In this document: positions 21,552-31,421 of the stretch, one piece after another
Layout of the letters: every line of letters begins with the position of its first letter
Position numbering within the stretch: the first letter of the stretch is position 1
DNA from: Microdochium bolleyi
Taxonomy: Eukaryota > Ascomycota > Sordariomycetes > Xylariales > Microdochiaceae
Assembly (NCBI GenBank): GCA_001566295.1
Contig: KQ964245.1
Span: 997,524 to 1,061,523 of the forward strand
Direction of reading: 5' to 3'
DNA length: 64,000 nucleotides
Made by a program: the position numbers and the translations under genes
The notes under the pieces: generated by a model
What the model saw: the letters and a program-made list of their open reading frames with translations, nothing else
What the model was told of the DNA's origin: nothing
Databases searched by the model: none

Positions 21552-23408
21552 ATGGCAGCTCCCAAGATGACCAAGAACCAGAAGCGGCGCGCGAAGAAGA
21601 AGGCCGACAAGCTGACCAAGCCCGACGTGCGTTCGTTCCTTGCATCCCCTGCGACAGACTGGCCATCGCACGTGCTAACAGAGCTTTCGAAACAGGACAG
21701 CAGCGAGACGCCCGACACCACAAAGCCTGACGAGGAGGAGTCTGATGCGCCAACCGATGCGCCAGCTGATCTCGAGGTCAAGAAAGATGCCGCTACCTCC
21801 AACATAGTACCCGCCGACGGGCCTATCGTCGAGGAAAACGACTACGACCACGAAGACCCGGCCTACGCGATGTACCGGTCGATATTCTCCAAGTTCGGCG
21901 CAAACAGCGGCGAGGATGCGATTTCAAAAGAGGCAAACGCAGGAAACCAGGGCGAGGTCTTCTACGATGGCGACGACGACATTCCGGATGAGGAGGATGA
22001 AAGCGGCGCATCCAAAATGTCCAAGAAAAAGCGGAAGATGTTGACAAAGCTCTCGGTCGCCGAGCTCAAGGCACTCGTTAGCAAGCCCGAAGTGGTGGAA
22101 TGGCACGACACATCCTCGACGGATCCGCGACTACTCGTTCAGATCAAGGCACAGCGCAACATCGTTCCCGTGCCGACACATTGGTCTCTGAAGCGCGAGT
22201 ATTTGTCCTCCAAGAGAGGTGTCGAGAAGGCTGCCTTCGCGCTACCCAAGTTCATTGCCGACACGGGAATTCAGGAGATGCGCGACGCCGTCCTGGAGAA
22301 GCAGGCAGAGCAGAGTCTGAAGCAGAAGCAGCGAGAACGGGTGCAGCCGAAGATGGGCAAGCTTGATATCGACTACCAGAAACTGTACGACGCCTTCTTC
22401 CGATTCCAAGAGAAGCCGGCCCTCACTCGGTTCGGCGAGGTGTACTACGAAGGCAAGGAGCATGAAACGGACCTGCGACACCTCCGACCCGGCGAGATCA
22501 GCGACAGCTTGAAAGAGGCTCTGAGTATACCTCCAGGCGCTCCGCCGCCGTGGCTTATCAATCAGCAGCGATTCGGACCTCCGCCTTCATACCCATCGTT
22601 GCGCATTCCTGGCCTTAACGCTCCCATACCAAACGGCGCGCAATGGGGCTTCAATCCGGGCTGCTACGGGAAACCTCCGGTAGACGAGTACAACAGGCCA
22701 CTCTTCGGCGGTGACATCTTCGGCATCATGCAACCCACGCAAACAGCACCACAATCAGGCGAGCCCGTGGACCGCGCTCTGTGGGGCGAGCTGCAAGAGG
22801 CGGCGGAGGAGTCCGAGGAGGAGGAAGATGAGGACGAGGATGAAGATGAGGATGAGGAAGACGAGGAGGTCGGCGGCGTGCAGGACGTGTCTGGCATGGA
22901 GACAGAAAGCGGCCTTGCCAGCGCCGTGCCCACCGACTTTGGTGGCACGCAAACGGACATTGGCGGCGAGATGGATCTTCGCAAGACCCGGCGCGGCTAC
23001 GAGACCGAGGAGAGCTCGCACCCTCGCGAGGCATACACGGTCATCAAGGAGCGCCAGGCCCGCGCGGGCGAGGGCTTCTTCGGCAGCGAGCGCGTGTACG
23101 ACCTCAAGAACGCGCCCGGCAGCGACATGCGTGTCCTCGGTGCTGGCGACAGCGACGATGGGGCCCGCAAGCGCAAGAAGCCCGGCGACGTGGAGGTCTC
23201 TGTGGACGCGGACGCGCTCGCCAGCGGTGAGGGGATGAGCAAGGACGAGCTGCGTAGGCGGTACGAAGAGCAGAGCAGGCAGCAGGGCGTCGGCGCGCAG
23301 TGGCAGGGCCGCGAGGAGGGCCTGGACGAGATGATTGCCAACGAGAGTCGCAAGAGGATAAAGCGCGACGAGGAGAAGAGGGACGAGCGGAAGAAGTACA
23401 GGTTTTAG
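21552..23408 (+). CDS. cus1: U2 snRNP splicing factor Cus1 / SF3b145 (SF3B2)
   Basis: SF3b subunit 2 binds near the branch site and holds U2 snRNP on pre-mRNA; it is nuclear. The frame runs unbroken for 618 codons. However, 21627-21695 has a GTGCGT donor, a GCTAAC branch site and an AACAG acceptor, and is exactly 69 nt, so the mature protein is probably 595 residues (KLTKPD joined to DSSETPD). The N-terminus is basic (MTKNQKRRAKKKADK). The central DUF382 region includes PKFIADTGIQEMRDAVLEKQ and MGKLDIDYQKLYDAFFRFQ. The PSP (Pro-rich) domain includes LREALSI-like LKEALSIPPGAPPPW and GFNPGCYGKPPVDEY. A Glu/Asp run (22800-22870) and a charged C-terminus follow. All hallmark segments are present in the family order. 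Confidence 0.95.
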   Translation: MAAPKMTKNQKRRAKKKADKLTKPDVRSFLASPATDWPSHVLTELSKQDSSETPDTTKPDEEESDAPTDAPADLEVKKDAATSNIVPADGPIVEENDYDHEDPAYAMYRSIFSKFGANSGEDAISKEANAGNQGEVFYDGDDDIPDEEDESGASKMSKKKRKMLTKLSVAELKALVSKPEVVEWHDTSSTDPRLLVQIKAQRNIVPVPTHWSLKREYLSSKRGVEKAAFALPKFIADTGIQEMRDAVLEKQAEQSLKQKQRERVQPKMGKLDIDYQKLYDAFFRFQEKPALTRFGEVYYEGKEHETDLRHLRPGEISDSLKEALSIPPGAPPPWLINQQRFGPPPSYPSLRIPGLNAPIPNGAQWGFNPGCYGKPPVDEYNRPLFGGDIFGIMQPTQTAPQSGEPVDRALWGELQEAAEESEEEEDEDEDEDEDEEDEEVGGVQDVSGMETESGLASAVPTDFGGTQTDIGGEMDLRKTRRGYETEESSHPREAYTVIKERQARAGEGFFGSERVYDLKNAPGSDMRVLGAGDSDDGARKRKKPGDVEVSVDADALASGEGMSKDELRRRYEEQSRQQGVGAQWQGREEGLDEMIANESRKRIKRDEEKRDERKKYRF

Positions 23409-24007
23409 CAGGATCCGGGATGTAAGCGGTAATCGAGGGAGGTGACTGGGGAGCTTGCTGATCTTCGGTGTTTCCTGGGTATTTTGTGTCAAGATATCAA
23501 TCCAGGGATTTTTGTTGTGCATCATGACGTTGGCGTCCAAAGAAATACATATCAAGCAACTCTTGTGTGTCACATGCTCACTACAGAACCCCGAGTCAAA
23601 CCTGAGGCGCGGGCACAATTTTTTCACATTTAAAGAGAAAATAAATGTCGCTGTATTGCTGTATTTATGGTTGAACAACACAAGTCGTTGCTAGTGCCAC
23701 TGCATACTCGTCCTGTTTGAACACCGATAGTAATCATTCCTCATTTGTCGTCAGTGATGAACACCCGTCTACCTCGCGAAATCCCACATGTCGATATTCC
23801 TTTAGACTCAATACCAAGCATCAAACAGTATGTGATCCGTGGCGCCTGTGACGCCTGTACCAGTGGTGCCAAGGCAGACATCCACGAAAAAGATGACCAG
23901 TTCCAACGCCAAAAACCGACAGTAAAAATAGAGCTTCTAATCTTTGCTTCCTTGGCAGACCATGAATGAGACCAATAAAAGGCCGAACTCGTTTGCCAGC
24001 CGCGGAG
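23409..24007. other. Convergent 3' region, cus1 / F-box gene
   Basis: A tail-to-tail spacer, A+T-rich around 23600-23700 with TTTAAAGAGAAAATAAAT-like poly(A) signal sequence. No gene is seen. Confidence 0.5.
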
Positions 24008-26089
24008 TTATTCATTCTGTGAGTCCCACTCGGCGTCCGACTCCTCCGACGAGTCGAGAAAGTCGTCCATGACGAACTGCGTCTCCCGCGGCTTTTGATT
24101 GTCGATTTGCACATCAACCACGTCGCAGAGACCGTGCACGAAGTGGATGGGCACACCATCTGGACCTATCGGCAATCCTGATGCGAGGAGGCCCGGAGAG
24201 TCTCCAGCATGCTGCTCGTCGTCCGCATTGTCCTCGTAATCCGCCTCGTGCCCCGGTCCACCTTGTGGGCGGGGGCCGAGGAGACCCTGAAGATCCCTGG
24301 TGACTGCATTCACTCTCGCGGACTCCCTGATACCTCGAGAGTTCAGCGCGACGAGTTCCTCAGGCGACGACTGCGGAGATGAGATCCGGGCGCTACGTCG
24401 TGTGCCTGCCCGAGCCGGGATAACAGGACGTGGTGGAGGCGCAGCTCGCGGCGGCTTCTTAGGCCGCTCGGTCTTGAATCGTTGCGGCGGTCGGCTAACG
24501 CGCAGAAACATTTCCGCCATTCTGCCCTCCCAGGTTCTCCTGAACTCGTTGCGTTCAGCCCAGCCCACATTGAGTTTGGCCTTTAGCACAAGCTGACGAA
24601 GGTGGGGAAGAGATGGCGCACTCGAGATCAGGCTCTGGAAGAATACTCGTGCATTTGCCGTCTCGGCAAACCGCATGTAGTCAATGTCGAGACATTGAAG
24701 CGTCGTCGGCCAGGTCGGTACTTGCCCAACTGACAACAGGGTATCGTACGCGGGCTCGGAGTCTTTGTAGAAATCATGATGGTTGTAGTACAGCAAGTTC
24801 ATGCGCAGATGCGTCAGTCGTGGACAGGCTGTTGCCAAGACCGGGAGGAAGCCGAGGCTCAGTGATTGGCAGTGATTGAGGGTCAGTCTTTCCAAGCTGT
24901 TGCCATGAGACTCGAGGAATTCGGCGAAATCGTCCGCAGTGACCTCAAAGCAGTTGATCAGCTCCAGGTGCTTCAAACTCTTCGGTAGCATCATGAGAAG
25001 CACGCCGCTGACAATAGTGGACGACTCCAACGTGAGGTGCTCTAAATCCGGAAGAGCATGTGCAGCGGCGGCCACTTGCGAAATGGCCTCGAGATCAAGT
25101 TCCAGAGCATTTTCAGATTGCGATGCTCTGCCTATTCCAGACGGCAGCTGATAGTTTGTCAATGCCAACTTCCGCAATCTGGAAAAGCAGGGGGCCTCGT
25201 GAATGGCTGCGAGTTTGTCGAGCGAGAAAGCATCTCCTGCCATGCGGGCGTTCCACTTCCATCCGGTCAACTGAATCCAGGTGGGGCTTTGCTCGGGCTC
25301 TGTATCCGAGACACGTTTGAACATGTCCACCAGGTCGTCAGGATACTTCCACCGGATATTCAGACTGAGCTCGCGGTAAGGCGGCAGATCGTAAGGATGG
25401 TATAGCTCTACTTCCACGAGCCTTGGGAGAGGCTGTACGAGGTCTTTGAGGTCCAAGTAGTTGCCGTTGAACTTGCGATACAGAATTGAGTCCACGTCGA
25501 TGCGCAGGATCTCGATCTTAGGTCGGTAGTTGAACGAGGCTTCCAAAGGATGCAGACTGAGCCGCTTAACCAGAGCCGCGAAGTCTTGTTGGAATATTAT
25601 GGGAGGGCACTTGTAAAGTGCTGCAAGCGCAGGCTCAAAAAATAGTCGGTCACAGCGAGCCAGAGACAGGAGGATGCGGCGGGTGTCCTGACACGTTGCT
25701 AACGGCGTGGATGGATCCCTCAACGGAGCGGCAGTGTACTCAAATACACGCAACCAGATATGATAAGGCAGGTCGTTACCCTGATACGTGAAGATTGGCT
25801 GTTTCGGTGCGTTTGCTTCATTCGCGGTCGCCCTCGATTGCCGCTTTTTTGCTGCATTGTCCGTCCCACGCATTCGCTTCCGTGCTGTCCGGGAGGCAGC
25901 TCGCGAGGACCTTTTCCTGTTGACTGGTAGAAGCGGAGCAGAACTGGGCTCTGCGTCCTCCGACGGCGAATCATCTGTATCCGGCGAGGCGAGAAGCGCG
26001 GCAGCCGCGCGAGTGTGCCGAGCCGGTTTCTTGATCTTGGCCGCGCGCAGTGGCAGGTTGCGCGAGCCACGAACTGGAGTGCTGGGCAT
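24008..26089 (-). CDS. F-box protein with leucine-rich repeats
   Basis: An intronless frame of 693 residues from ATG 26089 to TAA 24008. The first 100 residues are basic and disordered (KKPARHTRAAAALL, RKRSSRAASRTARKRMRG) and may carry a nuclear localisation signal. A diverged F-box covers roughly 105-160 (DLPYHIWLRVFEYTA, ILLSLARCDRLFFEPALAAL). The rest to about residue 510 is LRR-like, with recurring LxxLxL strands: LPDLEHLTLESSTIVSG, LPKSLKHLELINCFEVT, SLERLTLNHCQSLSLGFLPV, CPRLTHLRMNLLYY. The C-terminal 170 residues are low-complexity and end in an acidic SSEESDAEWDSQNE. Such proteins are SCF substrate adaptors through Skp1, and the target is unknown. The gene is divergent from suz12. No yeast ortholog can be named. 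Confidence 0.85.
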   Translation of the reverse strand: MPSTPVRGSRNLPLRAAKIKKPARHTRAAAALLASPDTDDSPSEDAEPSSAPLLPVNRKRSSRAASRTARKRMRGTDNAAKKRQSRATANEANAPKQPIFTYQGNDLPYHIWLRVFEYTAAPLRDPSTPLATCQDTRRILLSLARCDRLFFEPALAALYKCPPIIFQQDFAALVKRLSLHPLEASFNYRPKIEILRIDVDSILYRKFNGNYLDLKDLVQPLPRLVEVELYHPYDLPPYRELSLNIRWKYPDDLVDMFKRVSDTEPEQSPTWIQLTGWKWNARMAGDAFSLDKLAAIHEAPCFSRLRKLALTNYQLPSGIGRASQSENALELDLEAISQVAAAAHALPDLEHLTLESSTIVSGVLLMMLPKSLKHLELINCFEVTADDFAEFLESHGNSLERLTLNHCQSLSLGFLPVLATACPRLTHLRMNLLYYNHHDFYKDSEPAYDTLLSVGQVPTWPTTLQCLDIDYMRFAETANARVFFQSLISSAPSLPHLRQLVLKAKLNVGWAERNEFRRTWEGRMAEMFLRVSRPPQRFKTERPKKPPRAAPPPRPVIPARAGTRRSARISSPQSSPEELVALNSRGIRESARVNAVTRDLQGLLGPRPQGGPGHEADYEDNADDEQHAGDSPGLLASGLPIGPDGVPIHFVHGLCDVVDVQIDNQKPRETQFVMDDFLDSSEESDAEWDSQNE

Positions 26090-27687
26090 GGCGGCGATGT
26101 ATATAGCAGTCCATCAAGGCCGATGGGGACTGCGAAGCGAAGCAGCCAATGCTAAGCCGAGCTCGAGGATGCGATCGTGTGCGTTGAAGAGTTGGGGACC
26201 ATGGCAGGGAATGGTGTCGTCGGGTCGGAGTTTGCGGGAAGTGCAGGTAGGTCGGCCGCAGGGTATTCGAAGTGTAGTAGTATCGGTGTACACGCGCGGA
26301 CTCTGAGCAGACACAGAGCTGGCAAGGTGTGTGTGGGCGTGGTGTGATTGTGTGAAGATTGTGGTTTCTGGTAGACAGATAATCGAAGGTCGGCCACATT
26401 GATGATCGATGTGGAATGACGCACAGAACAAGGGAATGCACTTGCAGGCAGCAGTGCTCCACAGTGCCGCGGCGAGCCCCCCCGCTGTGGCACCCACTAA
26501 TTGAAGGCCAGCATCCCGGACTGCACGAAAACGGAGCTCGAAGGCCCCGGCTCGCTCCGTCGTTAAGCTTTCTGCACCCCACAGGAGCATGTCCTTTCTT
26601 GTCCATGAATCTTGTAGTTTGCGGGAGGGGACTCTTATAGTGGCTGCCAGAGGCATTGGTCGATTGATCGTGGGCCGTGGAAATCCAGATGCTCGGATGC
26701 GTCAATGTGGGCAGCCAGGGTCCTGTTTGCCACGAGGGAAAGTCTCAGTGACGGGAATCTGCGTCGAGTAGGCAATTTCCCACTTTTGGTGGACAGCAAC
26801 CTCGATAACAATAAACCACATTGCTGAGCCATATCCGGGATAATAGTGATTCTACGATGCATCAAGTGTCATAGCGTTACCCTCTTGTTCGTGGTTTGGT
26901 AAGTGCTCCTGTCCCTGTACAGACCTTCTGCTGTCCTGCAAGAAAAATGCCGGTAGGAAGTCTCGCTCGCACATATTAAACGTGAGTGAAGCATAAGCAT
27001 GTTGCAATTATTCTCCATCGATGATAATCTCACAGGGGTGAATGATTACGTTCACAGGCTGGGCGCCGCTCCTGTGGTTGTATAGACCGTGCGCATAGAA
27101 CTGCACACTGTCTGTTGGATGGGGCGAGCACGACCCCTGGCCGCGGCGCCGAAGCACGGTACGCGTCTGTCCTTTCTTTCCGGAACGCCTGCCACTGCTC
27201 TTACGCGCCTCACTCCCGGGCCCGCGATCAACCTCATCCTGCGTCACATACTCTTTTTTAATACTGTCTGTCGCCGTACTCCTTCGCTCCCGGCCGCATG
27301 TGTCTTGGTCACCACGACCGCGCTGCCACGCAATCGAGTGCGTTTGTTCCCCTCAGGTTCGCCTTTGGGCCCTTCTCTTTTCGTCGGTTCACCCCCAGCG
27401 ACTCCTTTTAATGATCACGTCTTGCGCCTGCGTCTATTTTGTTCGCATCAACACACCTGCATTCACCAGATCACGCGCTTTCTAGCGGCCGCCAGCAGCG
27501 CGTCCATTCCACGCCGTTGGCGAGGAAGCATGCGTCCTTGATATCTCATACAGTATCACGTGAGCGCCGTGTGCAGCGTGGAGAGCTGGCATGGTCCGTA
27601 TGAGCAGACACGACAGCTCAACAACATCTGCGCCCAAGGAGCCGCGCCACCGTGGCAGGCTGCTCTCATGGTCGGTCCACGTCAGAT
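26090..27687. other. Divergent intergenic region, F-box gene / suz12
   Basis: About 1.6 kb holds both promoters and leaders. Short frames only. The part nearest suz12 (27100-27660) is C-rich and leader-like, and contains an upstream ATG described separately. Confidence 0.45.
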
Positions 27688-27823
27688 ATGGCAGCTACCA
27701 CTCCGTTTAAGCGCGATTTTCCATTCCTCCACCGGGCATGGAAGACCGCTATCGGCCACTTCTCGCCGTTGTATGCGCCGGACAGCGTCTTCGCAACAAC
27801 AAACAGCGATACCAGCGCCGTAG
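27668..27823 (+). promoter_or_regulatory. Possible overlapping upstream ORF of suz12
   Basis: An ATG at 27668 lies 20 bases before the suz12 ATG (27688) in a different frame. It opens a 51-codon frame that ends at TGA 27821-27823, inside suz12. If the transcript starts upstream of it, scanning ribosomes would meet this ATG first, which could lower suz12 translation. Whether it lies in the mRNA is not shown by sequence alone. Confidence 0.4.
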
Positions 27824-29918
27824 TCAATGGCGATGACAATGGCCCGCGTCCTGCGAAAAGGCGCCGCCTCTCGCCGGGCTCAGCAGACCAGGTCCTCAGC
27901 GATGCAGTAAGCAGGATCTTGCCTGATGAGCCGTGCGACCTGGAGAAGGCGCTGCGCATCGAGGTCCTCAAGATCACCCAACCGCGCGGCACGGGACCCA
28001 GCCCAGAAGTGCCGGCCAGGAGTAATGACGCTGCGCCGCCCGCCAAACAAGACCAAGAAGTTGCGCGCATAAGATGTCGCTGCAAGCTTACAATCTACCG
28101 GGCTCCACGCCCGCGCGAGATCCGGATCCTGTACTGCGACAGCCAGCTCTGCAGTGTCAAGGTCTCTGCGGAGGCCGACGCAGGTCAACGGATGGCAAGG
28201 GTATACCTCGCTCGGCCCTTCCATATCCCTGCCGAGAAGATCTGCGTCCTCCGAGAAGACGATGGCATGTTCGCCTTGGAGGACTCTTACTTTATTCAAG
28301 TCGAACTAGAGTCAGCGGGTGATCCGCAATGGCCACCACATGCTCTCATTGGAATCAGTCAGCAAGGTGATCCCAAAGACGAAGGCAAGCATTGGGTTCT
28401 GTCAGCACAGACGACTTACCATTTTGAGAAACACCGGACGACAGCACCGGTGAAGATCAGGAAGCATCCGGGAGAGGCGGATGATCTTGGACTGGTCATG
28501 GACATTGATCTTCGATGGTCCACCAATCACCCTGGGCCGCCACCTCCACCGAAAGCCCTTGATTCTCCCATAGAGGCCAAGGTCTTGGTCAATGGTGCTC
28601 TTGAGCCGCTTTCAAATGGCCAGCTCAACCAGAGCACTGAATCTCTGGGAGCTGCGCGAGCAGGAGACAGCCATGAACCGCAGGAAGAAGACTTTGACGA
28701 TCTCGGCGAGGCTGTGACACCAACTCGAGCTTTGCGGCAGAAAAAGAAGCAGATCTACAACCTCAAGGCACTAAGCGACAAGGCTCGCGGCAGGGGCTCC
28801 AAGGAGCAGAAGAGGCAGAGCAAAGCAACAGAGAACGACCTAGAGCCTGGGCGAGTGACATGGGTGCTCCCTCAGCTCGGCGCAGTAGCGACCTCGGATT
28901 ATGGCTGCATACGGTGCTATGCAACGCACCTGTCTCATGCCCAGCTCATGGAGCACGTTAAAAGCCATCCCGAATACAAGTTTAGGCTCGACTTTGGTGG
29001 CAAACAGGGCATGCGAATCATGGTCTCTCAGTATGGCCAGGCAACACCAGAGCCAGATGACGTGGAGGAAGAGCCTGTGAGGGAGGCAACTCCACGAAAA
29101 CAGCCAAAGCCTCGAGCTTTGCAGCAGAAGCACGTAAGTTATGGCGTTGGGTCTTTGGCGGGGAGGCTGGCGACTAACAGAGACTGCAGCGCCTGCTACC
29201 GGTGAAACCGAAAGACCCGCGGCAGCTAATCCCAGATAATAAACAACCACTCTATAATCGGGTTACGAAGGCTACGCTCGTTCCTGGAGCAATGATTGAG
29301 CCACCACCCGTGGACGACTCTTGGCTGATGCAGAAACATCGCGACGTCATCCTCGACTACAGCGATGTGCATGCTGAGGAGAAGGAATACATCTGCGAAT
29401 GGGATGCATTCGTATTGCAGCAACGGGTCACTTCAGAGCCACATCTCCAGAATGTCTACTTGAGCTTCATCGAGGAGAAAGCGACCTGGCTCACATCACG
29501 GCAGAGCCGCATGATAGAGTTCGCCAAGCACCTAACGTACCTAAAGGCCCGGAACTCTCTGTCCCAGGAAACCATTATCAAGGCATTCGCGATATTGCGA
29601 GACGGCAAGGCGGAGCTGCCGGAGGAGCCACCGCAAGAGCCGAAATCGTCGTCCCCCAGGGTCGAGGGCAGGAACTCTGCGTCAGGTTGTGGCGTATGTG
29701 GTCAGCCAGTCCGTGGTCCCTCGACGCTGATTTGCGACAACGAGGTGAGTTTTGCTGTGCTTGACCGTAACGTTGAGAGGGGTGGCTGACATTCAATAAA
29801 GGACTGCGCCCGGCCATTCTATCATGATGACTGTATCCGCCCGGATGCGAACATGTCCGTGAGTAGCCGGAAGTGGCGGTGCAACGAATGCTACGAGGAT
29901 TCGATGGTGGTTGATTGA
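27688..29918 (+). CDS. suz12: Polycomb PRC2 subunit Suz12 with C-terminal PHD finger
   Basis: Suz12 is the scaffold of Polycomb repressive complex 2, which trimethylates histone H3 lysine 27 for facultative heterochromatin. Exons are 27688-29133, 29190-29744 and 29802-29918, joined in phase 0 for 705 residues. The frame also extends upstream to a GTG, but MAATTPFKRD at 27688 is the first in-frame ATG. A single C2H2 finger lies near residues 407-430 (CIRCYATHLSHAQLMEHVKSH). The VEFS box, which binds the EZH2-type methyltransferase, covers roughly 525-610 (QKHRDVILDYSDVHAEEKEY, VYLSFIEEKATWL, FAKHLTYLKARNSL). Residues 649-702 form a complete C4HC3 PHD finger (CGVC, ICDNEDC, FYHDDC, WRCNEC), split by the last intron. 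A basic RRRLSP motif near residue 60 may direct nuclear import. The zinc finger plus VEFS pair makes the family call strong. Confidence 0.9.
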
Positions 29919-30525
29919 TGAAGCGCGTAGATGCGCAATGATCAGAGATTTGTACGAATGGGGGCAGTAAAACGAGGCTTTGAGCCTGCACAGGCTGCTA
30001 CAGCGATCAGACGGCCTTTCTATGGATCAGATGGATGGACCAGTCGGCGATTCGCGGAGGATGTGGAAAATTCTACACGGCACAAACAGTGAACCCAACC
30101 ACATCAAAGCAAGATACAGGCGTAACCTGGCCTCGGATGATGAGAGCTCAAGTGATTGCGCTTAGGCTTGAATACAAACTTGGCCCGCGAAGATGACCTG
30201 TTCATCTGTCTTTCCTATTTGTGATGAAGCGAGTCTACTTACTTAATTATGAAAATCATTGTTGTAGTTTGAAACTGGATTTGGTAGAAAGAATGATTCA
30301 TGGCGGGCAAAACCTAAGGAGCTAAGAAAGTAGTCCAACTGGGCGCAGTCTATTTTTCATGAAGATAAAAGAAAAAGAAAAAAGACAAAGATAGTTGTAA
30401 ACAGAGCAGGAGAGAAGTGATGGCGCATCTTGGCACAGCGGACAGAGAGCAAGACGGACTGCTTGTGACAAAAATGGTCCAAAAAAAACATGATACAATC
30501 ATGTCATGATCACGAGGTGTTGTGT
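29919..30525. other. 3' flank of suz12 up to the tRNA gene
   Basis: An A+T-rich spacer with purine-rich runs (AAGATAAAAGAAAAAGAAAA near 30360) and an A-tract at 30478-30488. On the minus strand this A-tract gives a T-run about 40 nt beyond the tRNA 3' end, a possible RNA polymerase III terminator. No gene is seen. Confidence 0.45.
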
Positions 30526-30597
30526 TAGCAGTTCTCCGTTTCGATCGGAGGACCTCCGGGTTATGAGCCCGGCGCGCTTCCCCTGCGCCAAACTGCT
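30526..30597 (-). tRNA. Initiator tRNA-Met (anticodon CAT)
   Basis: Minus-strand reading gives a full 72-nt cloverleaf without intron. The acceptor stem AGCAGTT pairs with AACTGCT, followed by discriminator A. The D arm is GCGC/GCGC. The anticodon stem CCGGG/CCCGG encloses loop CTCATAA (anticodon CAT). The variable loop is AGGTC, and the T stem CTCCG/CGGAG encloses loop ATCGAAA. Hallmarks of an initiator rather than an elongator are the A1-T72 end pair, three consecutive G-C pairs next to the anticodon loop, and A in place of T at the first T-loop position (ATCGAAA). It starts translation in the cytosol. Internal A and B boxes are present as in normal pol III genes. Confidence 0.95.
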
Positions 30598-31421
30598 GTG
30601 TGCGTTGAAAAAGATGCTGACTTATCGCATCCTAGATCCACCGCACCAGAAGCATGACCGTTCAGAGAATCATCTTGCCATTGCAGCGTCCAAACGATAG
30701 CTAGTCAGCCGGGCAGGCCGTGTTGTGGTGGGCACGGGTCTGTTCGAGGTATCCAGGATCCTCTTACCATGTGCGGGCTGTGCTCCTGGACCGACCAGGG
30801 GAAGATGCTGCAAGAAAGAAGGAAGGGAGAGAAGACGAAGCACCAGACCAGACGGGCCACAGAGGACATAACCCTAAGTGAGGGGTAACTACTACCTCAG
30901 GTCTCCAACACCAGCTCGAGACTGTTCACCTCGAGTGTCAGTTGTAACTTGGTGGCCTTCAGGCTTCTGGAGTGCTGCAAGTGGCCCCGCAGAGCACGGG
31001 CTTGGAAGCCTAACGTGGACGGTCAGCACGTCCGGCTTTCTCCCCTTATCGCGAGTCGCGGTCTGGACTACATGGCCAGGAGAAAGTCCGCCTCCCCTCT
31101 CGATTGGATGGCCATGATGGTCGAGGAGCTAGGTTGTGGCCCGGGGGGACTCGATTCGACCTCGATGCGATGAGGCGTCCCTGTCCTGGATGACAGCCGT
31201 GAACCGCCATGCACCCTCAGTTAATGATTGACGTGCCCGGCCTGCAGTGGTACGTGCAAGGCAGCGTAGTCGAGTCGATAGCGGCCCGCAATGCTAAGAT
31301 CTGACATGAACGAGCACTAACAACTCATCTGGATCCCTCGCTGTTCCAGTATCGAAGCTTTACACAGCCAAAGCCGACATTGCCGCAGCCGACCTTCCGC
31401 ACAACCAGGACACCGATCCCA
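30598..31421. other. Spacer between tRNA and hydrolase
   Basis: This is the upstream flank of both the leftward tRNA and the rightward hydrolase. Only short overlapping frames are seen, with no recognisable gene. Confidence 0.4.

Noticed and set aside
22755..23681. 308-codon minus-strand frame opposite cus1
   Set aside because: Antisense shadow of the Glu/Asp- and Arg-rich cus1 3' half; low-complexity Leu/Ala translation with no family.
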